Part shown: positions 1-6,657 of the stretch, one piece after another | Numbering within the stretch: the stretch's first letter is position 1 | Layout of the letters: each line of letters starts with the position of its first letter | From: Bacteroidales bacterium UBA3663 | GTDB lineage: Bacteria; Bacteroidota; Bacteroidia; Bacteroidales; UBA3663 | Reading direction: 5' to 3' | Assembly: GCA_002373755.1 (NCBI GenBank) | Contig: DFJU01000020.1 | Coordinates: forward strand, 1 to 13,533 | DNA length: 13,533 nt | Notes under the pieces: generated by a model | What the model saw: the letters and a program-made list of their open reading frames with translations, nothing else | Told to the model about the DNA's origin: nothing | Database searches by the model: none | Program-made: the position numbers and the translations under genes

Positions 1-897
1 ATGCTTCGAACTTCTTCGGAAGCCTTCAAAAGGAAAGCGAAATCCAGCAGGGAGGACCCTTCGCTAACGGCCTATTATGGCGAGGTCAGCAAATTCAGGA
101 TGCTAACCCCGCAAGAGGAGAAGCTTCTTGGCGCGCAATTGAAGCTTGGGCGCAAGGAGAATGCCTCGCTAGAGGAAGTGCGCGACGCCAAGATCGCGAA
201 AGAGACCCTAGTGAGCGCGAATCTTCGCCTCGTCGTCTCGATCGCCAAGGACTATTCGCGCGCCGGCGTCCCGCTTCTTGACCTTATCCAGGAAGGAAAT
301 ACCGGCCTCATCAAGGCGGCGGACCGATTCGACGTCGATCTCGGCACCCGCTTCTCGACCTACGCGACCCCTTGGATCAAGCAAGCGGTCATGAAGGCGG
401 TGGTGGAGCAAGGCGGGGCCGTGCAGATCCCATTGGGGGTCGCTAGGAAAAGCGCGGAGATCCGCCGAATCGCCTCAAGGCTCTCCCAAAAGCTGGAGCG
501 AGAGCCGACAAATGAGGAAATCGCATCCGAAACATCGAATATGGACGCCCAAGATGTCGCGGAAATGCTATCCTATACGCAGTCGCCCAAATCGATGAAC
601 GATCCGCTAAAGGAAGACTCGGAAGAGGAGTTCATCGACGCGTACCAATCTTCGGAAGAAGGCGAGGACTTAGAGAGGTCGCTCGCGCAAGAGGAGAGGA
701 TGTCGCTCATCGCGAAGGGGTTAAGTCTGCTTCGAGAAGATGAGAAGGAAGTCATCGTGAACCTCTATGGCATCGGATGCGAGAGGAAAAACCTCAGGGA
801 AGTCGCGGAATTGCTCGGAAAATCGATTGAGCGGATCCGCCAGATCAGAGAAACCGCCTTGTGGCGGATGAGAAAAGGATTCGGAAAGGAGAGCTAA
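1..897 (+). CDS. Sigma-70 family RNA polymerase sigma factor (RpoD/SigA-like, divergent)
   Basis: Directs RNA polymerase to promoters. In the 298 residues seen, region 1.2 lies at about 19-50, region 2 at 70-140 (with DLIQEGNTGLIKAADRF and FSTYAT), region 3 at 145-225 and a region 4 helix-turn-helix at 235-292 ending in ERIRQIRETAL. Position next to trmK matches the sigA neighbourhood of Bacilli, which favours a primary sigma. Several usually fixed residues differ: the first Trp of the promoter-melting pair (STYATWWI) is Pro124, and the IPVHM-type residues of region 3.0 read IPLGVARK. The ATG is the first base of the window, so an upstream in-frame extension (region 1.1) cannot be excluded. 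It could instead be an alternative sigma. The family is certain; the primary-sigma role is inferred. Confidence 0.85.
   Translation: MLRTSSEAFKRKAKSSREDPSLTAYYGEVSKFRMLTPQEEKLLGAQLKLGRKENASLEEVRDAKIAKETLVSANLRLVVSIAKDYSRAGVPLLDLIQEGNTGLIKAADRFDVDLGTRFSTYATPWIKQAVMKAVVEQGGAVQIPLGVARKSAEIRRIASRLSQKLEREPTNEEIASETSNMDAQDVAEMLSYTQSPKSMNDPLKEDSEEEFIDAYQSSEEGEDLERSLAQEERMSLIAKGLSLLREDEKEVIVNLYGIGCERKNLREVAELLGKSIERIRQIRETALWRMRKGFGKES
887..891 (+). promoter_or_regulatory. Shine-Dalgarno sequence of trmK
   Basis: AGGAG lies 5 nt before the ATG at 897, inside the last codons of the sigma-factor gene. It supports 897 as the trmK start over the in-frame ATG at 861, which would add 12 residues encoded within the upstream gene. 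The site could partly reflect the Lys-Glu codons it sits in. Confidence 0.6.
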
Positions 898-1586
898 TGG
901 CCATCAAACTGTCGAAAAGGCTCCAAACCGTGGCCGATATGGTCGACCCCGGCGTATTTTTGGCCGACATCGGCAGCGACCACGCAGCCCTTCCGATCCG
1001 CCTTGTCCAAAGCGGCAAAGTCCCATATGCGATGGCGGTGGAGAACAAAGTCGGGCCCTTCGTCAGGATGAAGGCCAATATCGACGCCTCGGGATTAGGG
1101 AATCAGATCAAGGCGGTGAACGCCGACGGGATCTCTAGGATTTCCGATGGGGTGAATTGCCTCACGATCTGCGGCATGGGCGGGCTCCTTACCTGTGAGA
1201 TACTTGAGGCCCATCCGGAGAAATTGGTCAATGTGCGCTCCATCATCCTCGACCCGCATACGGATCTACGCGCCGTAAGGGAAAGAGTGACCGCGCTAGG
1301 GTATCACATCCAAAACGAGAAAATGGTCTACGAGGACCGCGTCTATTATTCGATCATCAAATTCTCGCGCGGGCTCCCGAAATCCCCATATAGCCAACCC
1401 GATCTCCTATTTGGCCCGATCAATAGGAAAATCCACGACCAGGTCTATTTGGAGTGGATCTCTTTGCAGCGGAAGAAGGTCTCCGACATCCTAAACAAAG
1501 GACTATCGCCCCAAGCGCGCGAAAGATATCTTTCCTTGTATCGCCTTTTGGCCGCCGAGCTAAAAGCCGCGGAATCAGAGGAATAG
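897..1586 (+). CDS. trmK: tRNA (adenine(22)-N(1))-methyltransferase TrmK
   Basis: SAM-dependent enzyme that methylates N1 of A22 in tRNA. The 229-residue protein has a Rossmann-type methyltransferase domain: motif I ADIGSDHAALPI at about 23-34, an acidic AVEN at 47-50, NADG at 75-78 and ICGMGG at 91-96, matching the TrmK/YqfN family in order and spacing. The C-terminal part (about 165-229) is charged and helical, as in the coiled-coil-like tail of the Bacillus enzyme. The start at 897 overlaps the sigma-factor stop by one base (TAATG), suggesting translational coupling. Its 3' end overlaps the convergent ispH by 12 bp. TrmK is typical of Firmicutes and Mollicutes, which helps assign this part of the window. 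Confidence 0.93.
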   Translation: MAIKLSKRLQTVADMVDPGVFLADIGSDHAALPIRLVQSGKVPYAMAVENKVGPFVRMKANIDASGLGNQIKAVNADGISRISDGVNCLTICGMGGLLTCEILEAHPEKLVNVRSIILDPHTDLRAVRERVTALGYHIQNEKMVYEDRVYYSIIKFSRGLPKSPYSQPDLLFGPINRKIHDQVYLEWISLQRKKVSDILNKGLSPQARERYLSLYRLLAAELKAAESEE

Positions 1587-2441
1587 GCCTTTGAGGTAAC
1601 TCGCGCAGCGAAGCGCGGTTGCGATATCGGTGGAGGCGCCGCTAACGACGGCCGCCTTTTTCATTTCGGGGATATCGAGAGAACGTAATTCGTCCTCATT
1701 TAGCGCCATAAACGTTGGCAAATGATAAGAAAGCGCGATGTCGCGGAGCTTTTTGGTGTTAGAGGAAAGGCTGCTCCCAATCACGAAAACCCCATCGACG
1801 CCTTCTTCGATCGCCTTTTTGAGCGCGTTCTGGCGGCTTGAGGTCGCTAGGCACCTTTCTTTGCCTAGGCGCGCGTTTGGCTTAAGGCTACGGATCGCCA
1901 TAAAGGCGCGAGACACCTCTTCGTAGCTTAGCGTCGTCTGCGAGACGATGAGCGGCTCATCGCCTTTTGGCAATTCGCCTAGTAGCTCATTCGATTTCAC
2001 ATCGTAGAAACAGCAGGGGAGGTTTGCGCGGAACGCTTCGGCCTCAAGATGGCCTTTCGCGCCGACGTAGATGATTCCATAATCTTGATTTTCCCGCGCG
2101 TACTCGAGGTTTTCCTGGACGTGGCAGCAGGTCGCATCGATTTGGATGAGGCCATGATCTTTCGCGATTTCGTTATATTCTTCCGGATGCCCGTGCGCCG
2201 AAAAGACGACCACGGACCCTTCTTCGATTTCTAACAGGGACTCTTTCAGTCCTTTCTTTCTCTCGTCTAAGACGATGAGGCCGAGGCTAGAAAGCTCTTT
2301 GACCGCGTCTTCGTTATGGAAGAGCAGACCAAGCAGATACACCTTCTTGTCGGGGTAACTCTTTTTGGCTTTCTCGGCGATTTTCATCGCTTGGGTAACC
2401 CCCAGGCAATAGCCGCATGGCTTCACGAGTTTTACTTCCAT
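1575..2441 (-). CDS. ispH: 4-hydroxy-3-methylbut-2-enyl diphosphate reductase IspH (LytB)
   Basis: Last enzyme of the MEP pathway: reduces HMBPP to IPP and DMAPP with a [4Fe-4S] cluster in the cytoplasm. The 288 residues contain the three cluster cysteines Cys12 (CGYCLGV), Cys105 (DATC) and Cys197 (ERCLATSSRQ). Substrate residues are His42, His83 (SAHG), His131 and Glu133 (HLE), Thr169-Thr170 (QTT) and SSN at 226-228. Length is usual for the single-domain form. The start at 2441 begins the standard N-terminus just before Cys12; no Shine-Dalgarno sequence precedes it. It is divergent from the helicase gene (62-bp gap) and its last 12 bp overlap the end of trmK, so no terminator fits between them. 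In Bacillus the homologous genes run in the same direction, so a local inversion is possible. Confidence 0.95.
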   Translation of the reverse strand: MEVKLVKPCGYCLGVTQAMKIAEKAKKSYPDKKVYLLGLLFHNEDAVKELSSLGLIVLDERKKGLKESLLEIEEGSVVVFSAHGHPEEYNEIAKDHGLIQIDATCCHVQENLEYARENQDYGIIYVGAKGHLEAEAFRANLPCCFYDVKSNELLGELPKGDEPLIVSQTTLSYEEVSRAFMAIRSLKPNARLGKERCLATSSRQNALKKAIEEGVDGVFVIGSSLSSNTKKLRDIALSYHLPTFMALNEDELRSLDIPEMKKAAVVSGASTDIATALRCASYLKGLFL

Positions 2442-2488
2442 ATGATTAATTGTTGCTTTGATTTGGTGAAATGTGAAGCGTCTTCCGC

Positions 2489-2494
2489 TATAAT
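2489..2494 (+). promoter_or_regulatory. Predicted -10 element of the helicase gene
   Basis: A perfect TATAAT lies 9 nt before the helicase ATG at 2504. Transcription would be expected to start at about 2500-2502, giving a leaderless or nearly leaderless mRNA. No Shine-Dalgarno sequence is present between 2480 and 2503. The best -35 match is weak (TTGGTG at 2463-2468, 20-bp spacer), so the assignment rests mainly on the -10. Confidence 0.5.
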
Positions 2495-2503
2495 GGCGGC
2501 GAA

Positions 2504-3877
2504 ATGAGCACTTTTTCTTCCTTCAATCTATCCAAAACCATGATAGCCTCGCTCAATGCGCAGGGCTATCTAAGCGCAAGCGATGTCCAGAGCCGAGTCA
2601 TCCCAAAGGTGCTTTCCGGCTCCTCAATCGTCTGCCAAAGCGAGACGGGGACGGGCAAAACCCATTCTTATCTCATCCCGATCATCGAGAGGATCGACCT
2701 CGATTTGCCGCGCCTTCAGGCGATCATCATCGCCCCTAGCCGCGAGCTGGCCCAGCAGACCTTCGCCTTCGCGAAAGCCTTCCAGAACCATTTCCAGAAG
2801 CTGAAGGTAAGGCTTTTCACCTCCAGCGAAGACAAGACGCAGAACACCGAGGGCCTTTCGATCGCCCCGCACATCGTGATCGGCACTCCAGGAAGGCTTC
2901 GCGATATCCTCTCCGAAGAATATGGGCTGAACCTCCGCGGCGTCCGCTTCCTCGTCCTGGACGAAGCCGATATGCTCGCCGAGATGGGCTATTTCGAAGA
3001 CATCGACGAAATCTACGCCAAACTCCCCGAAAAGATGCAGACCATGGCCTTTTCCGCCACATTGAACCAAGGGTTGAAGGATAAGCTCGGCAAATACATC
3101 AAGAGCGATTTCCTCTACCAAGGCGCGAAGGAGAAGACCCCAGAAGGCGTCCGCCATCACCTGGTCGACGTGAAGCACATCGGAAGCGAGGAGGCGTTAA
3201 GGCGGTTCCTCGAGATCAAGCGTCCTTACCTCGCCCTCGTCTTCGCTTCCAAAAAGGAAGACGTCAAGAAAGCGTACGAGACATTGAAGTCGTGGGGGTA
3301 CCAGGCGATCTATTTCTCCGGCGACCTCGACGCGAGGGAGAGGAAGCAAGCTATTCGTCTCATCAAGTCCAACAAATATCAGATCGTCTGCTGCAGCGAC
3401 CTATTGGCGCGCGGCATCGACATCGATGACGTAAGCGACATCGTCTCGTTGGACCTTCCTAGCGACTTGTCTTACTATTTCCATCGCGCAGGCAGAACCG
3501 CGAGGTTCGGAAAGTCCGGCGACTCCTGGGTTTTCTATAATGCCGATAGCGCACACAAAGCCAAGACGCTTCTTGACCAAGGCGTCAAATTCGACTTCCT
3601 GACCCTCAAGAAGGATTCGATCGAAGCCGACCCCGTTGGGCTCGCTCCCAAAAAGAAATTGACCGCGAAGAAGGCCTTCAGCGAAGAAGAGCTCAAAGAA
3701 GTCAAGATCGCCAAGGCCAAATCGAGGACCAAGAAAGTTGAGCCGGGATACAAGAAGAAGCGGAAGATGGCGGTGGAGAAGGTCAAGCGCAAATACCGTA
3801 GGAAAGCGATCAAGGACGCGATTCGCAAGAGGCGGACCGAGGAATATCGCGCCAAAGCCAAAAAAGACGAAGAATAA
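2504..3877 (+). CDS. DEAD-box ATP-dependent RNA helicase (CshB-like)
   Basis: RNA helicase that remodels RNA duplexes in ribosome assembly, decay or cold adaptation. The 457 residues show the Q motif (Phe8, Gln29), Walker A SETGTGKT at 46-53, PSREL at 78-82, TPGR at 128-131, DEAD at 153-156, SAT at 184-186, ARGID at 302-306 and HRAGRTAR at 327-334. Residues from about 385 onward form a very Lys/Arg-rich tail, likely for RNA binding. The B. subtilis homologue in the same neighbourhood is cshB (yqfR), so this is the best named match; CshA-type helicases are the alternative. The start at 2504 keeps the Q-motif Phe intact, while the next Met (residue 13) would lose it. The stop codon is part of the inverted repeat that follows. 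AGG arginine codons are common, unlike in genes after 3911. Confidence 0.92.
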   Translation: MSTFSSFNLSKTMIASLNAQGYLSASDVQSRVIPKVLSGSSIVCQSETGTGKTHSYLIPIIERIDLDLPRLQAIIIAPSRELAQQTFAFAKAFQNHFQKLKVRLFTSSEDKTQNTEGLSIAPHIVIGTPGRLRDILSEEYGLNLRGVRFLVLDEADMLAEMGYFEDIDEIYAKLPEKMQTMAFSATLNQGLKDKLGKYIKSDFLYQGAKEKTPEGVRHHLVDVKHIGSEEALRRFLEIKRPYLALVFASKKEDVKKAYETLKSWGYQAIYFSGDLDARERKQAIRLIKSNKYQIVCCSDLLARGIDIDDVSDIVSLDLPSDLSYYFHRAGRTARFGKSGDSWVFYNADSAHKAKTLLDQGVKFDFLTLKKDSIEADPVGLAPKKKLTAKKAFSEEELKEVKIAKAKSRTKKVEPGYKKKRKMAVEKVKRKYRRKAIKDAIRKRRTEEYRAKAKKDEE

Positions 3878-3914
3878 GCAAAAAGCATCGGTCAGTCCGA
3901 TGCTTTTTGCTTAT
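3874..3914. terminator. Bidirectional intrinsic terminator between helicase gene and ispG
   Basis: Perfect inverted repeat with 18-bp arms: ATAAGCAAAAAGCATCGG at 3874-3891 and its complement at 3897-3914, around a 5-nt loop TCAGT. Each direction has an A-run before and a T-run (TTTTT) after the GC-rich core, as in bidirectional terminators between convergent genes. The arms contain the helicase stop (3875-3877) and the ispG stop (complement of 3911-3913). It also sits at the point where gene content and codon use change. Confidence 0.8.
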
Positions 3915-5293
3915 AGCTTCTCGATTTCCCGAATGAGTTCGGCCACGATTTCATCATCGCTTACCGTGCGGAGGATCTCGCCTTTCTTGAAAATCGCCCA
4001 AGATCCGTTTCCGCCGGCTGCGCCTAGATCTGCGTGCCGCGCTTCGCCCGGGCCATTGACGATGCAGCCCATGATGCCGATTTTCAGCGTCGAGAAGCGT
4101 GCGTCGGTTTGTGCGGCGGCCTTGATTGCCGACTTGATGCGGGCGATGGTCTCCTCGAGGTTGTAGAGCGTGCGGCCGCAACCCGGACATGAGATGAACT
4201 CCGTGCGCGTAAACTTGACGCGGGCGGCTTGCAGGATGCTGTCGGCCAACGATTTAAGTTCATCGGCCGAAAAGCCCTCATTGCGGATGACGAGGTTGTG
4301 CGCCACGCCGTCGATGAGCAGCGCGCCCACGGTCATCGCGGCCTTGAGCTGCAGGTCCTCCATCTGCGACTCGTGGAGCGTGAGTGTAATGGTGTCGGCC
4401 GATGCCTCAGCGCGGCATTTTTCGCGTAGCGCGGCACATTCTTCAATCATCGAGACCAATTTGCGGGCAACGGGAATCTCGCGTTCAGGAGCTTCGGACA
4501 ATGACACGCGGATGGTGTCGCCTATGCCTTCGCACAGCAGCGCACCGATGCCCACAGCACTCTTGATGCGGCCGTCTTCGCCCTCGCCCGCCTCGGTCAC
4601 GCCAAGGTGCAACGGATAGGCCATGCCCTCCTTGTCCATCTGCTTGACCAGGAGGCGCATCGTGTTGACCATGACGACGCAGTTCGATGCCTTGATGCTG
4701 ATGACGACGTCGTTGAAGTCAACGTCGCGGCAGATGCGCAGGAACTCCATACACGACTCGACCATGCCGGCCGGCGTGTCACCGTAGCGCGACATGATGC
4801 GGTCGCTCAGGCTGCCATGATTCACGCCGATGCGGACGGCAGTGTTGTGCTTGCGGCAGATGTCGAGGAACGGCACGAGGCGGTTGCGGATTTTCTGTAT
4901 TTCGTCGGCATATTCCGCGTCGGTGTATTCCAACTTCTTGAACGTGCGTCCCGGATCGACGTAGTTGCCCGGATTGATGCGCACCTTCTCGACGATTTCT
5001 GCTGCCACATCGGCCACATTGGCGTTGAAATGGATGTCGGCCACAAGCGGCACGAAACAGCCTTCGCGGTGCAGCTCCTCCTCGATGCTCTTCAGGCTGA
5101 GAGCCTCGCGCGTGCCCTGCGCGGTGAGGCGGACGAGGTCGGCTCCGGCATCAACAATGCGTCTGATCTGCGCCACGCTGCCCTCCACGTCGTTCGTGTT
5201 GGTGTTGGTCATGCTCTGGATGACGATGGGATTATCGCCGCCGATGAGCACGTCCTTCACGCGGCATACGCTCGATTTACGTCTCTGATACAT
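3911..5293 (-). CDS. ispG: (E)-4-hydroxy-3-methylbut-2-enyl diphosphate synthase IspG (GcpE), short three-part form
   Basis: Penultimate MEP-pathway enzyme: converts MEcPP to HMBPP with a [4Fe-4S] cluster. The 460 residues have a TIM barrel at about 1-275 (IQSMTNTNT, LVADIHFN, KVRINPGNY, IGVNHGSLSDRI, LHLGVTEAG), a middle segment at 280-360, and a cluster domain with Cys369 and Cys372 (CPGCGR), Cys410 and Glu417 (GCIVNGPGE). Bacteroidetes and plant-type enzymes usually carry a large middle domain and exceed 600 residues; E. coli's form is about 370. This protein keeps only the end of the middle domain (LKAAMTVGALLIDG onward), so about 140-170 residues are missing. The purE-ispG order is familiar from Bacteroides. 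The 202-bp gap to purE shows no TAnnTTTG promoter on this strand. Confidence 0.95.
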   Translation of the reverse strand: MYQRRKSSVCRVKDVLIGGDNPIVIQSMTNTNTNDVEGSVAQIRRIVDAGADLVRLTAQGTREALSLKSIEEELHREGCFVPLVADIHFNANVADVAAEIVEKVRINPGNYVDPGRTFKKLEYTDAEYADEIQKIRNRLVPFLDICRKHNTAVRIGVNHGSLSDRIMSRYGDTPAGMVESCMEFLRICRDVDFNDVVISIKASNCVVMVNTMRLLVKQMDKEGMAYPLHLGVTEAGEGEDGRIKSAVGIGALLCEGIGDTIRVSLSEAPEREIPVARKLVSMIEECAALREKCRAEASADTITLTLHESQMEDLQLKAAMTVGALLIDGVAHNLVIRNEGFSADELKSLADSILQAARVKFTRTEFISCPGCGRTLYNLEETIARIKSAIKAAAQTDARFSTLKIGIMGCIVNGPGEARHADLGAAGGNGSWAIFKKGEILRTVSDDEIVAELIREIEKL

Positions 5294-5342
5294 AGTGATT
5301 TAAATGAATTTAAGGGGAGCGAAAGGGTCCTCGCAGCGATCA

Positions 5343-5361
5343 GAACGATTGATAATCGTTC
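5343..5361. repeat. Inverted repeat in the ispG leader
   Basis: GAACGATT at 5343-5350 and AATCGTTC at 5354-5361 form perfect 8-bp arms around a 3-nt loop, about 50 nt upstream of the ispG start. It lacks a following T-run on either strand, so it is more likely an operator or leader hairpin than a terminator. Its function is unknown. Confidence 0.5.
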
Positions 5362-5401
5362 AGCGAGAAGACGAGGCTTTAGCCGAGGGGCAAGGTGAAA
5401 G

Positions 5402-5432
5402 CGACGTTTGCCACATCGGCCAAAAAACGTCG
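5402..5432. repeat. Hairpin-forming inverted repeat between purE and ispG
   Basis: CGACGTTT at 5402-5409 pairs with AAACGTCG at 5425-5432, and GCC/GGC can extend the stem inside (5410-5412 with 5418-5420). It lies about 65 nt past the purE stop on the - strand. A T-run precedes rather than follows it in that direction, so it is an imperfect terminator candidate. It could instead fold in the ispG leader. Confidence 0.4.
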
Positions 5433-5449
5433 AAAAAAGGTATCGTCCT

Positions 5450-5477
5450 TTTTACTACTCTTTTACTCCCCTTTTAC
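5450..5477. repeat. Three TTTTAC units spaced exactly 11 bp
   Basis: TTTTAC begins at 5450, 5461 and 5472, so identical hexamers recur every 11 bp just past the purE stop (GTAAAA on the - strand). The spacing puts them on about the same face of the helix, which would suit a multi-site binding protein or intrinsic bending. No function is known. Confidence 0.55.
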
Positions 5478-5495
5478 AACTTTTCCCTGCCCTTC

Positions 5496-6002
5496 TTAGT
5501 TACACTTGTATTCGTACTTCAGCTCGGCCAGCTCGGCATTGGCCTTGACAATCTTCTGTGCGAGGTTCTTCTTGTATTCGACGAACTTCTTGGCCAATGC
5601 CTCATCGCCCACCGACAGAATCTGCACGGCGAGGATGCCGGCGTTCATCGCGCCATTGAGCGCAACCGTGGCAACTGGGATTCCGGGAGGCATCTGAATC
5701 ATGGCCAACATCGCATCGAGACCCTCCAGACTGCCCGTGAGCGGTACGCCGATGACGGGAACCGGTGTCTGTGCGGCAACAACTCCGGCCAAATGTGCGG
5801 CCATGCCTGCGCCGGCGATGATGACCTTGATGCCACGGCCGGCAGCCTGGGTTGAGAACTCCTCGACCTCCTTCGGTGTGCGGTGTGCCGAGAGCGCGTG
5901 CATTTCAAACGGAATCTGGAACTCGTTGAGCAGGTCGGCGGCCTTCTTCATGACTGGCAGGTCGCTCGTGCTGCCCATAATGATGCTGACAATTGGTTTC
6001 AT
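5496..6002 (-). CDS. purE: N5-carboxyaminoimidazole ribonucleotide mutase PurE (class I)
   Basis: Purine synthesis enzyme that moves the carboxyl group of N5-CAIR to give CAIR. The 168 residues match class I PurE: GSTSD at 10-14 for phosphate binding, SAHRTP at 38-43 with catalytic His40, AGAGMAAHL at 63-71, and the PLTGSLEGLDAMLAMIQMP stretch at about 87-105. Length is normal. The start at 6002 gives the expected MKPIVSIIMGS N-terminus. No purK is in the window. It follows the PAP2-like gene by 43 bp with no recognisable promoter, so it may be read from upstream. IspG follows after 202 bp, an order also seen in Bacteroides. Confidence 0.95.
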   Translation of the reverse strand: MKPIVSIIMGSTSDLPVMKKAADLLNEFQIPFEMHALSAHRTPKEVEEFSTQAAGRGIKVIIAGAGMAAHLAGVVAAQTPVPVIGVPLTGSLEGLDAMLAMIQMPPGIPVATVALNGAMNAGILAVQILSVGDEALAKKFVEYKKNLAQKIVKANAELAELKYEYKCN

Positions 6003-6045
6003 AACTGATTTATATTTAGATGTTTATTCGATGTAATCCGTACGC

Positions 6046-6657
6046 TTAATCTATTGCATTGGCCACGACGATGCAAAGTGCTCCGGCCAACATTCCGGCG
6101 GTTACCTGCGCCATGGTGTGTCGGCCCAGATGGACGCGTATCGAGGCGACTGCTCCGGTCAACACAATCCAGACGACGGGCACCCAAAGCGGCAATATAG
6201 TGGGAAACAGATAGTACAAATAGAGCGAGGCGACCGCCACAGATGCGTTGCCGGCCGCATGTCCGCTGATTTTCCACCAGATGGTGACCACGGCGAAAAT
6301 CGTCGACAGGAACGCGCCGCCCAAGTAGCACGACATCGCCCAATCGGGCAATCCCTGCACCGAAAGCACGCGTAGCTGCACGTAGCAGAGCATCATGTAG
6401 ATGAACAGCGGGAAAACCCTGTCCTTGCGGTCGCGTAGCGCAACGCCGTTTTTCACGATGCCTATCTTCGACAGCAACGAGAAGATGAGCGACGGCAGCA
6501 TACAGCTGTAGAAGAAGACCTCGCCCACCAGAAACCACCGCGTGACAGTCGGCAGCATCACCAGCGGAGTGAAGTTGACGAGCAGCAGCGTCGCCCAAGT
6601 CAAACTGAGCAACGGATGAAAGAGGTTGGAGATTGATTGTACGATTCTGTTGTTCAT
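6046..6657 (-). CDS. PAP2-like integral membrane protein (lipid phosphatase family, altered motif)
   Basis: Small polytopic membrane protein of 203 residues with about five or six hydrophobic segments (roughly 12-38, 42-63, 82-98, 108-127, 140-170, 184-200). PAP2 phosphatases carry KX6RP, PSGH and SRX5HX3D. Here KDRVFP at 78-83 resembles the first, ISGHAAG at 130-136 the second, and IRVHLGRHTMAQ at 173-184 the third. In the third, Arg174 and His180 are kept but the final Asp is Gln184. A role in membrane lipid or undecaprenyl phosphate turnover is the family expectation; activity is uncertain with the Asp missing. The start overlaps the rpoN stop by four bases (ATGA), implying coupled translation. 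Confidence 0.75.
   Translation of the reverse strand: MNNRIVQSISNLFHPLLSLTWATLLLVNFTPLVMLPTVTRWFLVGEVFFYSCMLPSLIFSLLSKIGIVKNGVALRDRKDRVFPLFIYMMLCYVQLRVLSVQGLPDWAMSCYLGGAFLSTIFAVVTIWWKISGHAAGNASVAVASLYLYYLFPTILPLWVPVVWIVLTGAVASIRVHLGRHTMAQVTAGMLAGALCIVVANAID

Noticed and set aside
861..896. Upstream ATG extending trmK by 12 residues
   Set aside because: The added residues are encoded within the sigma-factor gene and are not TrmK-like; the ATG at 897 has a Shine-Dalgarno site at the right distance.
4607..5398. Open frame of 263 codons on the + strand opposite ispG
   Set aside because: Antisense shadow of a certain gene, with low-complexity His/Asp/Val-rich translation.
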